A stretch of 64,000 bases of DNA from Terfezia claveryi (GCA_015179025.1 WHUX01000012.1:124001-188000); one strand, 5' to 3'. Positions 12,080 through 25,072 are shown, counted from the first letter of the stretch. Translations and numbers: made by a program. Notes: a model not told the origin generated them from the letters alone.

Positions 12080-15000
12080 TCACAGCTCTTGGTCATCATC
12101 ACCATCCGTGTCATTATCATTCTCCTCACCTTTATCCTGCTCCTGCTTTTCTCTTTCTGCCGCCGACTTCTCCCCAGAGTCCATTTCAGAATTCCTTCCA
12201 TTACCATCCCCTTTTTCTTTGTTACCCTTAGCCTCACCTCGCACTACCTCCCGACTCTCCACCTCCTGTTGGTCTTCATTTTTATTCTCCTCCACCTCGC
12301 TGACACCTTTGCCCTGCCTCAACCCCTCCAATCCCTTTTCCCTCAGAATTCGGTAAAATCTCTCTAACGCCTTCCTCCTCTGCCCTGGCGTCCACCCTTC
12401 CACAACCAGCGCAAATTCCGTCACACTCCCGAACCCAAAGGCCTTACTCATCTCACAAAACTGTCTTCTTCTAACGTCTTCCGGTGGATGGAATCTATAC
12501 GTGACCCCATTAAGATCGACCGCATCCTCTTCCTCTCTTAGCACGGGAATGCCATCTTCTTCAGCCTTAGCACCATTCTTGCCGCCTTCCCCAAAGGCAG
12601 AGGTGTCACCAGAGAGACAACGTGTATCCGCTTCGACTGCTCGCTTAGATAACTTTGCTTCGATAGCAGATGACCCGAGAACTTCGCTATTTTCGTGGGT
12701 ATATTGCACTCCTGCAGCTGCAAGGATAGCCTGAACCGGATTCGACTTCCCTGAACTACCATCGCCTGACTTCTGTTTCCGTTTCCGCTTTGTTCTATCC
12801 AACACCTCCAACTGACTAAACCCATTTTCCCCTTCATCCCCGCTATCCCTAACTTCGGCCTTAAAAAACTCATCCTCCTCCTCCTCCTCCATATCTGCAG
12901 CTTGATATCCAATAACCTTAACCCCTATCCTCCCCTCCGCCACATTCGTCTTATTCACTACCTCTTTAACAAGTAACCCCCCCGGGCCCTCATCCCCCTG
13001 AAAGGTAAACATGTTCACCAACCCAAACAACTCCCCTTTCCTCCCCTGTTCACCCATCACTCCTGTAAAATACCTCCGTTCCGTACTCGCCCCATATCCA
13101 ATGTTGGCTTGTTGCTGCTTATAGATCTGTCTTGCGTAGACAATTTCTTCAATTGTCCCTGCCGATACAAGGCGGAAGACTTCGACGTCTCTACGTTGAC
13201 CAATTCGGTAGGCGCGGTCTTGAGCTTGAAGATCGTGAGAGGGGTTCCATGAAGGGTCAAAAATGACGACTTTGTTGGCGGAGGTGATGTTTAGCCCGAC
13301 GCCGCCGGCACGTGTGGAGATGAGGAAGATGAAAGAGAGGGGGGAGGTGTTGAATATAGAGAGAACACGGGTACCTAAGGAAGTTTAGCACTGATCTCAA
13401 AGAAGAGAAAAGAGGTTGAGTGGGTTGGACGTTACGTACGGTCTTCAAGCGGCATAGCACCATCGAGGTATTCTACGTTATAGGAGGTATTGTTGAAAAG
13501 TTTGCGGAGGATATTGAGCAAGCGGATAGAGTAGGAGAAAATTAGAACTTTGTCCCCATTGGAATGCCAGAAGGAGAGGAGCTTTTGGAGAATCTGAAAT
13601 GATAGCAGTAAGTACAAATCATAAGTTTGAAGTAGGGCGTGACGTACAATCCATTTCCCACAAAGCTCAGGGTCCATGTAGTTTTCCAGCGGTGGACGAT
13701 CCATCAGCCTCTTCCAATCGTTAGGAAGACATTGCTCCAACCAGCGCAGCTTCTCTGCGCGCTTATCTGGAGGCTCTTCGTTCACTACTCCCAACATATC
13801 AGATATACTCAGGGTAACAGCAATAGGCTCAACTTACGTGGAATCCAGTTTGAGATATGATTACATAACTTCAACACATTCTGGATACATGGAAACACCA
13901 ACTCCCTCCAACTCTTCCCTTCGGCATTCTCTTTATAGCAACAATACCCCCTCTTCTTCCCACTATTACAGTCACACATCTTCCCACTATACTTCACTAA
14001 TGTCACATTTTCCATTTCACAAAAGTTCTCGTATGCGTCTGTCTGCATCTTCGTCAAGGGGCAAAAGACTACTCTATCCGATTTCTTCGGAAGCTGATTT
14101 GCAATGAGGGATTTCATTCTTCTCAAGAACATCCGTGGAAGGAGGTTTGTGACGAGTTGGTGTGCTATTCGGCGAGCGTTGCCAAGCTGTCGATTAGTAG
14201 CATCATGAGCTTGTCCTAGCTTCAGTGGACGAGAAATTGTTTTGTTCCAAACGGCGAGAGGGCCGACAGAGCCGGGGTTGCACCAGTTCAACAGGGTCCA
14301 CATTTCTTCGTATTTGTTTTGGATAGCAGTGCCAGTTAGACCGATACGGCAGAGGGCGTTGACATCGTTCATGGCTTTTGTGATATCGGATTTACGTTCT
14401 GTAACAGAATGTTAGATTTCTTGGGGAGGGGAGAGTTCAGGGTAAGGAACGAGAATAACGGGTACCCTTGATTATATGGCATTCATCTGCGATAACACAA
14501 TCCCAAGGAATCATGTTAATAGCATCCCGGTGATTTTTGTACGTAGTATATGTCGTAATCATGATCTCCGTAAGCCCATTTTGGGCAGCTCGTAAAGCAC
14601 TATCTTTGTCCTCCCTACTCCCATGATATGTGTCATATATCCACCATCCCCATGTATCAAGTTCACTCTTCCAATTATCCATCAACGTCCCGGGACACAC
14701 AATCAGCACCCTTGGATACCAGACTTCCTCCGTACCACCCAATCTTCTCATCTTCCTCATCCTTTTCTTATCTCTCTCATCGCCAGTTTTGCCAAATGCA
14801 GCAGTGAGGAATGCAATGACCTGCACAGTCTTGCCAAGCCCCATATCGTCTCCGAGGATGCCACCGCGTTGGTAAACAAAGTGTTCATGCAGGAAACGGG
14901 CGCCGTCCACTTGATAGCCACGGAGCCATTGGGCAATGGGGGCCGGGATGATGCCGAGGGAGGTGTTCATGGGAATGTCTTCGTATTTCCCGGGAGGCCT

Positions 15001-16043
15001 GATGGGGAAGGACGGGCGCTCCGCAAGATCTTCCTGGGAAAGAATTTAATATAAGAATTAAAAGAATATAATGTGGAGAAAATTTCACCCAAATGTAGGA
15101 AGAAGTTTACATACTAAACGATCATCATCTGAGAAATCCACCTCCTCGTAACTTGGGGCTAATTTGAGCGCAGCAAGCTCATCTGCCGTCTTTTTGGCAA
15201 TATCGATAATTTCTTTCCTTTTCTGTACGCTTTCGGGTACTTGAGATAGCGATTCTTCAAGTCCTTCCTCATCACCGTCGAACATGTGGGCTTTTCGATT
15301 AACCGCTATTTCCCAAATTTATCAGTACACGCCCTATTGAAAATTGACCAAAGAAATGGTGAGACTGTACTCACTCACGCTCGGTCTCCTCCCCACAACT
15401 GCTCCCTGCTTAGACCTTGCAGCCACAGTCGTCCTTTTCCCAATTATCGGCCTATTACTCTTATCCACACTCAGTTTTTGCTTCTTAATCGCACCATCTC
15501 CACCTGCAATACCAGATGCACCACCCTCCTTCCTAACCCTCTTCCTCTTCCTTTCCTTATCCCTCTGTTTAGCCTTTCTCCATTTCTCATACTCGTCCTC
15601 TTCTTCATCCTCAGTCATTAGGATCTTCTCTCCCATCCCCTCCCCGCGGGATTTTGTCCGCACTTTGACCTCCTCTTTTACCATCAATCCGACACTTTCC
15701 CCATCTGAGACCTTTATGTGGGTTATTTTATGTGATTTCTTCTGGCTCCGACTCTGGCTTTGTGAATGATAATTCCTAATCTTCACCCTCCTGGGGGCAT
15801 CTAAGTCATCATCATCTGTGTATGCTGAGTCGTATCCTTCCACCCAATTGGTTTCGGAATCGTTGGAATCAGAGAGATTTGCTATCAAGAAGCTTAGCAA
15901 CAGCCCCATTATATGTTGTATCACTCATACTTACCTGCCGTCTTTTTAATTTGTTTCGGGATATCATTTAATTTCTGTGGAGCAATGGTCTTGCTACAAA
16001 TTATATTGAGATCATCGTCGTCGCCCTCCGAGTCCGAGGCCAT
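12080..16043 (-). CDS. SNF2-family DNA-dependent ATPase, ERCC6L2/Rad26-like
   Basis: Eight exons (minus): 16043-15935, 15881-15375, 15305-15115, 15033-14466, 14398-13838, 13784-13648, 13593-13440 and 13374-12080. The introns are 53-81 nt, all GT-AG, with all phases consistent; product 1173 aa. Visible parts: an acidic N terminus; ATP-binding motif [10 protein letters not shown] (about residue 330); motif Ia [13 protein letters not shown]; motif II as DECH (about 450); motif [11 protein letters not shown]; then the helicase C half with [23 protein letters not shown] and QDRAYRIGQ. After the motor comes a Lys/Glu-rich segment and a conserved-looking block around [16 protein letters not shown]. 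The family moves along DNA and acts in repair or transcription-coupled processes in the nucleus; the ERCC6L2 group is the closest match I recognise. The very acidic C terminus ends DGDDDQEL. Neighbour on the same strand: the hydrolase at 16309-17560. Confidence 0.9.
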
Positions 16044-16308
16044 ATTCTTGGTTTGGCGTGAGACAACATGGAGATAGATTATCTAAATACGCGTTAATTA
16101 ACATTTGAGTTAGTTTAGGCTTGGCACAAGAGGGGTGAGATACGGGTTACCCTGAATGCATAGGCATTATTTAGCTGTGGCTTTTATTTTGTGAATATTT
16201 AATTATAATAAAGAAGATACAGTCATATACAATCAATTCACCTTGAAATAGATAGCAGCCTCAGTAATTGTTATTCTGGTAAACTCCCAAATCCATAGGT
16301 ACGTATTG

Positions 16309-17560
16309 CTAAGCCTGTACCCATGACTGCTCCATGTCCGCTGGTGGCATTTGCTCTTGCTCCCTCTCCTTTGCTCCCCAGAAAGCCAATATCTCACGGG
16401 CAAGCTCTGAGCCGCTCCTAGCAACCATTCCATGCTCAGCGCCCTCCCAAACCTTCAACTTAATATGCCCTTCCCTCCCTACCTCCTCTTCATCTTTTAG
16501 GTGTAGTATCTCCTTCGCTATTGGCGCCACCTCGTCAAACTTCACGACAGTATCTTGGCCTCCCATTAAAATAAATACTCTGCCATTTCCCTCCTTCGCC
16601 CCAAAGGCACCTGTATCCACCAGTTTCCGAAACTCTGTGAACATCTCCCTGCTATCAAAAATAGGACAATACCTAAAGGAGCTAACCCAAGCCGGTAAAT
16701 ATCCCTCATGTGTACTAGCCTGCCAGCCAGCTATAGAGTCCAAGTCAAGCGTTTTGTTTCGGTCGGTATTATCGACCGAAAATTCTTGTATTCCTTTGCG
16801 CATATAACGCTTTGCTATGACAGTCTGTAGAGCAGTGGGAAGCCACCCATTATAAGCGAGCTTCGCAAAAATAGGCATCTTTGCCGCTTGAAGGAGCCCG
16901 GCGGGAGCGAGGAGGACGACAGTAGAAATGGATGCGAGTTGGGCTTCCGGGAGGGAGAGCATAAAGGATGGTACGAGACATCCACCAAGAGAGTATCCAA
17001 TTATGGAGAAGGGCTCGCGAGGTGAGAGCCAAGGGAGGGGGGAGGAGAGAAGCGCAGAGTAAATTTGGGTATTATAAAGGTTGCTATCATGGGGTCTGTC
17101 AACTGGGGAGTCACTCCAGCCACGGCCGTAGAGATCTGGATTGATATAAGCTTCAGGTACATAGCTATAGTTGGGGGTGCTGTGCCATACCAAAAAGCAT
17201 AACTCGGCAGCCGCCCTCCTCAACAAGTCCCCATGCTAGGTCACGGTATACACAGCAAGGCATAGAAATGCCATGAACGAATAGCACTTTCCTCCCGTCC
17301 TCGGGGCCAAACTCGTATACTCGGATTGTTCCATGGGGGGTTTTAGCCCAGCGACCCCCAGGGTAGAATGTCGGTGGATACGGGAGTTTAGCGATTTCGT
17401 CTTCCGTCAGAGAGAAGAGCTTGGTTCGAGGTGAGGGGATATGATTTGGCAGGACAGAAGGAGGGCGGTTGAGGAGCAGGTAGCTTGATAAGCCAATCGC
17501 TGATATTACAGCGGCCGGAAGAAGGAGGGACGACCGGAGGTTGGAGAAGGCAGATGGCAT
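16309..17560 (-). CDS. Alpha/beta hydrolase, membrane-anchored
   Basis: Two exons: 17560-17191 and 17135-16309, with a 55-nt intron (GTATGG donor). The splice restores the family string DLYGRGWSD. Product 398 aa. A hydrophobic N-terminal segment (about residues 13-31) suggests a membrane anchor. The nucleophile elbow is GYSLGG with Ser172; the acid is probably the Asp in MGGQDTVV and the base the His in GAEHGMV, near the C terminus. This is a complete catalytic triad of a serine hydrolase. The substrate (lipid, ester or peptide) cannot be told from the sequence. It is transcribed away from the photolyase, with 744 bp between the two starts. Confidence 0.88.
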
Positions 17561-18304
17561 TATGATGATACCAGGAGTATTGTATTCTCAAAAGAAGCTA
17601 TCCGTGTCTACTCTTGGAAAAAACTGTGATTTAGTCCAAAGGTCAACTATGAAGGTTGTTCCGGGCCGGGGCAGAGAGATTGACATGGGTTGGGGGTTCC
17701 GGTCCGTTATCCGAACCATGTTCTCCGTGTCAGTGATTTCTTGTACCTCAGCAATTCAATTGACCGACATCACGTCTTCTCAATCGCTGCAAGTAGTCCG
17801 CTCAGGAACCACAAAGTCCTTTGTGTTACGATGACGTAAAAACCTCTCCGCCCGGCAATGCAAATGCAAAGGTCACTCCATGCTGTCTTAAGCTTGTGCT
17901 GCGGAGACGTTTCTGTGGTGTTGACTGTTGACTGATTGGAAACACTCTATACGGTCTATATCAGATTCTCACAGAATATTGAAGGGAGCTATGGATCCAC
18001 CACATGCCTATTGAACGCCGGGAATTCCAGTATAAACTACTACCATTATATTCATAACCAATTCCCCTTCCTTATACTTTGCTTACGCAAGGGCTACTGG
18101 GTACTGAACAGAGACTGGGTATCAATTGACCTGAATACCCTCTAGACCTACTCCCTAATTTGCACTATTAGTTCCCAATCAACGAGTACTGTAGTCTCGA
18201 GACTAGTTTATAGTGATATGTCTGCCTCATTAACACGTCATTGCTTTCTCAGTATATCAAAGCTCACCAGCTACTTGTAGTCTCGAGACTTAGTTTACAG
18301 TGAT
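17561..18304. promoter_or_regulatory. Divergent intergenic region between hydrolase and photolyase
   Basis: This stretch must contain the promoters of both genes. Its right part holds an imperfect direct duplication of about 70 bp (18191-18258 and 18277-18347), each copy beginning with the palindrome TAGTCTCGAGACTA or a one-base variant. The second copy runs through the first ATG of the photolyase frame. Whether the duplicated block binds a light-response factor is only a guess. Confidence 0.5.
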
Positions 18305-18347
18305 ATGTCCGCCTTATTCACACGTCATTGCTTTCTTTCAGTATATC
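18191..18347. repeat. Imperfect direct duplication (two copies of about 70 bp)
   Basis: Copy 1 (18191-18258) and copy 2 (18277-18347) share the palindrome TAGTCTCGAGACTA, then GTGATATGTC, ACACGTCATTGCTTTCT and CAGTATATC, with scattered substitutions and small gaps. Both copies contain an ATG in the same context; only the one in copy 2 opens into the photolyase frame. Confidence 0.85.
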
Positions 18348-20446
18348 GGTCCATCCGCATTTCAAATCTGAAGATGCCTTCCACACGTTCCTCTGGCAAG
18401 AGAAAGCTCACCGGCTTCCTCACTCCGTCTACGCCACCAGCGACAAATCCCCGCCGACCCAAGTTAGAGGCTGTGGACTCAGTTACTTCCACTTCAATGC
18501 CGAAATCAAAAGCAAAGCATACATCTGACCACAATGCATCCAAGAATACCCGCATTCCGGAAGCTGCTCTGCTAAAGACAGAAAATATCAAGTCGGAGCA
18601 GAATCGGACCGGGGTTGGTTCCGAGTTACAGGGTGGTGGTATACCCCGTTACCATCATCCTAAATTGTTGCCGAAAGAAGACGAGATTGTGATGAGGAAG
18701 TACTACCCAGCTGAGATGTCTAATGAAAGGGTGGAAATGTATAAATCTGGGCAGCTGCCGAAGCCATTCGATCAACTGGGGCAGGCTCTTTCCGGCACAT
18801 CTACTGCTCGATCAGAAATACCTGTCAAAAACGCAGTAGTGCATTGGTTCAGGGGAGATCTGCGAGTTTCTGACAACACAGCATTACATATGGCTTGTGA
18901 AAAGGCCAAATCTAAGGGCGTCAGTTTGATTACCTTGTTTCTTGTATCCCCTCAAGACTATGAAGCACACATCAAAAGCCCAGCAAGGGTGGATTTCATA
19001 TTGAGAACACTGGAAGTGTTGAGAAAGGATCTGGATAACTTGCATATACCTCTTTGGGTGGAAGTGGTGGAGGACCGCAAGAATACGGGAAAGAGAGTTA
19101 TGCAGCTTATGGATAAATGGAACGCAAGCCACATATTTGGGAACATGGAGTATGAGGTCGATGAGCTTAGGCGGGATGCCAGGATTGTGAACATGGCTCT
19201 CAAAAAAAATATCGACTTCACTGTTGTCCACGATAGTGTCATTGCTCCACCAGGTGCGTTACTCACGAAGGGTACTGGGAAACCGTTTATGGTATTCACT
19301 CCATGGTTCAAGGCCTGGGTAGCATATCTACACGAGAACCCTAATTACCTTGAAGTTTTTCCTCCTCCCACACCAAATCCTAAAGAGTCGCGTATTTATT
19401 ATAGAAATTTGTTTGATTGCCCAATTCCACCATGCCCTGAAGGGAAAAGATTGGATCCCAAGGAAGTGGAATACGTTAGATCTACGTGGCCACCAGGGGA
19501 GAAAGAAGCCTTAGCCAGGCTCCAGAAATTTTTGAATGAGAAGATCATGGCCTATAAGGTCCAGCGAGATTTCCCTAGCGGCAATGGCACTAGTGTTCTG
19601 AGTGTTCACTTTGCAGCGGGGACATTAAGCTCCCGGACAGCCGTAAATATGGCCCGGGAATTACTCGGAAACGGGACTCTGAATACTGGTAATAAGGGTA
19701 TTTCCTGCTGGATCTCAGAGGTGGGGTGGAGGGAATTCTACAGAAATATATTGGTCGATTTCCCATGGGTCTGGTATGTACCACCACACCTCTTTTATGG
19801 AGCTCTAGATACTTATACCAAATATAGCATGACGAAACCATTTAAAGTAGAATATTCAAATATTCCGGTAGGCTAAATTCAGGGACACATGGATGGCGCA
19901 TGGGTAGCGGCGGCTAACATCAATCAGTGGCAATATAACGATGCTCATTTTGAGGCATGGTGCACAGGTCGCACTGGGTATCCGATTGTGGATGCTGCAA
20001 TGCGTCAACTCACAACCATGAAATACATGCACAACCGTGCACGCATGATAGTAGCCTCATTCCTAGCCAAAGACCTCTGCCTAGACTGGCGCAAGGGCGA
20101 GAGATTTTTCATGGAACACCTGATTGACGGCGATTTCGCTTCAAACAATGGTGGGTGGGGTTGGTCCTCGTCTAGTGGTTGCGACCCACAGCCTTATTTC
20201 AGGATCTTCAATCCGCTACTGCAGAGCGAGAAATTTGATCCAGAAGGTGACTATATTCGGAAGTGGGTGCCTGAATTGAAGCATGTGAAGGGCAAGGCAA
20301 TTCACGCTCCGTTTGACAGGTTGGATCAGAATGAATGGGCTAAAATTGAAGCTTTGGGATACCCGAAACCAATTGTGAAGCATGTTGAGGCTAAGGGTAG
20401 GGCGTTGGAGATGTACAAGAAAGGGCTTGGAAGAGAGAAGCCTTGA
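18305..20446 (+). CDS. PHR1: Class I CPD-type DNA photolyase
   Basis: Blue-light-dependent repair enzyme that splits UV-induced pyrimidine dimers, using FAD and an antenna chromophore. Two exons: 18305-19867 and 19928-20446. The 60-nt intron has donor GTAGGC, branch site GGCTAAC and acceptor CAATCAG, and restores the family string EYSNIPWQYND. The product is 693 aa from ATG 18305 or 670 aa from ATG 18374. The N-terminal about 140 residues are basic and disordered. Then come the photolyase alpha/beta domain ([15 protein letters not shown]), the FAD domain ([58 protein letters not shown]) and [17 protein letters not shown]. The first 23 residues from 18305 are basic and could be a mitochondrial signal, whereas the 18374 start gives an Arg/Lys-rich N terminus fitting the nucleus. 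Fungal Phr proteins are the nearest match. Confidence 0.93.
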
Positions 20447-23400
20447 TTGGTTGCTCGTATGGGTTATAGGGGGCCACATCCATATGAAGGTACACTAGAA
20501 GCATACATCAAACTATTTTTCTTGTTTTGGCAGGGTCGAAATAATTACCGAGGTTCATGATCCGCGCAGCTTGCAGCTGTAATACTTTGCGCACTATGTC
20601 CGTTGGGTTCTGATCCAATGGCTTGGGATGGATGTGGGTGACACGGCTAGGCAGCAGCCTACCTGTGTTTCTTCTCCCTCCTTAAAAGGGTCTATATATA
20701 TGCAATTTCAACGCTATTAGCCACGTGGAAGCAAGGTTGTCTGCAATATCCGAGCGCTCGATGAAAAGAAAAGAAAAGCCAAAGTACGCGGAACGGGCAA
20801 TTGGCCCGAGTATAGCAATTTACTTATCAAGAAAATATACTTCGGCTGAGCAACGGAGTTTGGGGTATATCCGCTGCGGATGTCGTGGAATGCACGAGAT
20901 CATCCGAGGCCTGCTGTTGTGGCCTATAAGTGGGGATGGCCTAGACGCCGAGTTAGCTGGGGGCTTTGAGATGATTCAAAATATGTGCACTCTACACAGG
21001 TCGTTGAAATTAATTGCAGTTTGTTAGGCAGTTATGTAGGGTCTGCCTTAGGCAGCGAGACGACAAGCCTCGCTGCTATACTTGGTCATTTATGTCAGAT
21101 GCACCGCCAGGATTTTTTGTAATATGTAATCAGACCCGCAGGAAGTAAGTACTATACCGGGCTGGCTTGAAGGCAGCTTCTCAGAAATATACGGCCTCCA
21201 CAGGAGGGTGTTGTGCCAACCAGACTACACCTACGGAGTCATAACTCATTGCACCAGCGTCGGTAACGCATGCAATGTAAGCTGATGATCGATCATGCAT
21301 GACCTGGTAGGGCTCCTAGGGATATGTGTTCTAAAAAACTGGGACAGGAAAGTTCAAATTCCCAATTGGCGAAAACGAAAGCTTATTTTCGGCATTTATA
21401 ACGAATTGGGGCTGTTTTTTTAGTTATCAATGCCTAGTGATAGGCAGATGCCCTCCCTAGGAGCGGTTGCAAGTATACATAATCATAAGTACTTACATTT
21501 ACTCATTGAGATTTAATACACTAGAGCTTTTGGAAATAGTTCTGATTGCGTCTACACTGCTCTATTTAGAGATATTTTGAGAATAACAGTCACAACGAAT
21601 TTTTCAAAATAGAAACGATACTTATCCAACCAACTCTTCCAATTTCCCCTTACATACAGGAACTAGCACAAGATTGTAGTTTTTCATATTCAATTCACGA
21701 CGTCATGACCTACTGCCGGTGCCGTCCGCGCGGTGACTCGACTCACAAAGACCCATTAAAAAACGACCCAATTGCAGCGGATGGTTCCTTCCTTAGTTTA
21801 GAGTCCTACTCATACCCCGTGACTGGAACACCCCCGGCTCAATCTGAATCTCAAATTACCTGTTTGGGTAGTCCCTAATTTAGCTTTAGTACTAGCCTGG
21901 CCGCCTAGTCTGGTTGGGCCGCCGGTCTCGTGCCCTGCATAAGTCCTGTGGGATAAAAGCGGCGAGTCATTAGTTCTCTCGGCAGCAACTAGTCGCAGAT
22001 CCTTCTGTTTACCCATTCTGAGCCCTGCGAGTTCGTTACTAAACAAAAAAAAAAAAACTTGGAGCTGATATAGCCGATTGAGTAAATACGTGAGCGGATC
22101 TGCCAATAAGAGTCATCTATATTGAAGAATTAGTCACTCTGACTCTAACTCATAGGCGGCTTTTTGAGTCGTGCGCGTAGAAGCCGAGGATGAAAATGTG
22201 AGGGTGGGGTTGTATCGGTTTATCATATAGTGGGGTTTAAACGTTGGTGGGGTTTGTTGTTATTGGGGAGGTTGGGTTCCTGTGGACACTAATAATCCCA
22301 CATACCGCTGTATGATTAGCAAGCAGACTGCATACGATTTGGATACTAAGACTTTGTGGCGAAGAGAATTCTCCATCTACCTACCGCGGCTCAAGTAGCT
22401 AGCCCACGGCACTCCCTGTAGTTATACTAAGAGATCAGTGAGTCGGGTCACGGGTAAGACTCCACAATTATTGCTGGGAACAAGTTACAGTAATAATTGC
22501 GTTACGTGATGGAACCGCACTATATACCCAAGTTCTATCATTTGGCGAAGTACGATGTAATCGTGCAAAGTTGCGCCTGTTCAGTAACAGTCGCATATGC
22601 CGCGGCGCTCTCTGACAGCTGTCAAAACTGAGAGATTAGAGGACGTATGCACCCTACTCACATGATTAGCGAAGCTGATAAACAAACACAACGCATGTCA
22701 ATGATGCATACGTATGCACCCAAACCAAACTTTGGTTTGTCATATTCAGACTTGCTTACTACTTACAGCACAAGAAATAGCACATGACTCCATTCTCCAG
22801 CTAGAATAATTGCAATGCATGTATCACCGGTGGTTCGTCGTGGGCGGGCTCGGGTAGGGCTGAAACGCCCTTAATTTGCCATAGTTTCAGATTTTGCAAT
22901 TTGAGATGGAACAAACTGTAGTATGGTGGCGTAGTTGCACGAGCAACTGCTTCTTCGGGCTAGTTAGGTCCCTGTAGATATTGCTGTTACGTAGGCGACC
23001 ACGTTGTGGATCAGGTGCCAGCTCGATCATTGCAACGGCGTACTTTGTACGGACAAATGGAATGCAGCAGAGCAACAAGGCAGAACGGCCGTTCCGCATT
23101 AGAACCCGAACCAAAGGACAATTGGGTAGAACATCCTCGTATAAACACGAGGCTAAGTAAAAAATTCTCCCCTCTCATTTTTCAGCTCATATAACTAGCT
23201 CTTTTATACAATAGGTCGATTTCTAGGCTATATAAGCAATCACCATCTGCTTAAACCAATTGCATGTACATCTGTTATGCAAACAAATCCCGAGTGTGGC
23301 GAGCCTCAGGGAGCCGTGCCGCTGCGACACTTGAAATGGGTTTAAGAGCAGCAAGAAAAGAGAAGCCTCGATGCTGCGGCTGGCACTATTATACGAAGGA

Positions 23401-24697
23401 AAAGCCCGACATGAGACAGTGCCAGGGAAATGTGGGGATCAACCTATAATTATACGACGAAGACTTGTATCATATTACGCTCCTTGTTTCGAATTTCTGC
23501 AGGCATAGGAGGCTGGCGGTGTTGTTTACCCATATGCAATTGCAATACTGATCCTGTTTATGTTGTTACACAGATTTTGGTCCTAGGAGTACCCGGTGAA
23601 CTGACCATGACAATCAGCTCGAAACTCGGGCCCGACGATCAATCAGCCATCATAATGTTGTAGGACTGGAGAATTTCCTCAACAAATATCATTAAGTAGT
23701 CTGGTGGGCCGTAGAGAATTATTGACACAGCCACATTTAGGTATCCCACGTAAGGCAACCGTGGAGACGAGGCTAGTGATACATGACCTACCATAACTGT
23801 ACACTACTATGTCTCGGCACAAACTTCCCTTAATCTAACTAACAGAGCTATTTGTAATCAACCGAGTCGCTGCCAAGAGTTGCCTGTTACGCACAGTAGG
23901 TATTTCCTAATGTGGTAATCCGCGGTGGCCTTACCTTTTCCAGGGCGTATCCTGGCTACGAGAGGCTAGTCTGGTTACGAGTGACATATCAATCAAAAAT
24001 TTTGGCCATAGAGATGTATATTGATGATACCTTGAACGCAATGCAAACTAAGCAATAAAATTGAATTTGGAAGAATGAGAAAATTAAGTAACAAGTGAAG
24101 CATCTATAATAATCCATCCATGCAAATGACGAAAACTAAAATCCTCGAGCTATAGGAAAATTCATCGTGAGATACAGTATGTGAACTGCCCAGGCTGTAC
24201 ATGGAATTTGAGACGCTAAAAAGGAATAGTAATGAAACAAAGAGTGATCAAGAGGTTGAATGAGCCGCGAAGAACAAGAAGGAAAAAGTCGAGCCTAGAC
24301 TGTGCACTCCTCCCAGAACGATGATGTATGGAAATTGGAATTAAAAAACCCAGAACAAAGGAAACCCACCACCAGTGCCCCCCCAAGGCTAAGGCAAGCA
24401 CATGCGGCGCTGTCGAACCACTACCCTTAGGGGCAATTAATTCTGTGTGTAATCACCGGTTGTAAGGTTCCGCTACTGAAAAACATATCAGTGAGGCTGA
24501 TATTGCGCATTAATCACGGAGATATGTATTCGAGCAAGGTCGCAAGAAGGTGGCATTCTTGTCGATGTTGGTGTGGCGCAGTGGTAATAGGAATTCTATT
24601 CTAGATCCGAAGGAAGGGTAACGCCGAATTGTGCAATACCCTTATACTTGATACATTTAAGGAAAGCTCAATCTTCGTATTTGGGTAATTTGTCGTG
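20447..24697. other. Long gene-poor stretch with short-element copies
   Basis: No intact gene. Copies of the TAGTCTGGTTGGCAC / GTGCCAACCAGACTA family lie at 21213-21227, near 21906, near 23697 and near 23968. A possible fragment of a LINE RNase H domain lies at 22887-23114 (minus). A small AAACCAAA/TTTGGTTT palindrome lies near 22731. The rest shows nothing I recognise. Confidence 0.5.
22887..23114 (-). pseudogene. Possible LINE RNase H-end fragment (weak)
   Basis: The minus-strand frame contains NIYRDLTSPKKQLLVQLRHH, which resembles the end of the RNase H domain of fungal non-LTR retrotransposons, where a Leu-x-x-x-Leu stretch precedes a LxxQLRTG motif. Only this one block is similar, the TG after LR is missing and nothing upstream fits. 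It may be chance. Confidence 0.25.
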
Positions 24698-25072
24698 TTA
24701 TGATGATAGAGACCGGTAGACTTGCTGTCTCAATAGAGTGGATTGACGACTAAATGCCGTAGAACCATTGGAGGAATCATAAGAGAAGTCGTCTTGGGCC
24801 TCATCGAATGGGTCATTGAGCTCCCTGTGCCGTACTTTTGAGGGATTTAAGAGATTTGTAGCACGAATATCGGATGATTCTGTAGACAACAACATGGGGT
24901 TGATTGTACCGCACATAATGCACGCAAGGTGAATTGCTGGGTCGTGAGGACCGTAACCGCACCTTTGCTGTAAAGAAAAAAGAAGATGATGTTAGCAACC
25001 TTGAAAATTTGATATCAAGTATATGTGGAGGGGATTGGGGAGGGTATTTACACAATACCAAAATCCAGACAT
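24698..25072 (-). CDS. Small zinc-ribbon-like protein, 96 aa, function unknown
   Basis: Two exons: 25072-25052 (7 codons) and 24967-24698, with an 84-nt intron (GTAAAT donor, TTTACAG acceptor). Splicing yields MSGFWYCQRCGYGPHDPAIH followed by LACIMCG, so two CxxC pairs come together (Cys7, Cys10, Cys23, Cys26), a classic zinc-ribbon spacing of which half lies on each side of the splice. The rest is polar and acidic, without domains. Small fungal proteins with this kind of N-terminal CxxC...CxxC knuckle are common, but I know no assigned function. The restored pairing of cysteines argues that the gene is real. Confidence 0.7.

Noticed and set aside
11756..12367. 203-codon plus-strand frame
   Set aside because: It is antisense to the SNF2 gene 3' end for most of its length, rich in Leu/Phe/Ser as expected from the reverse of acidic codons.
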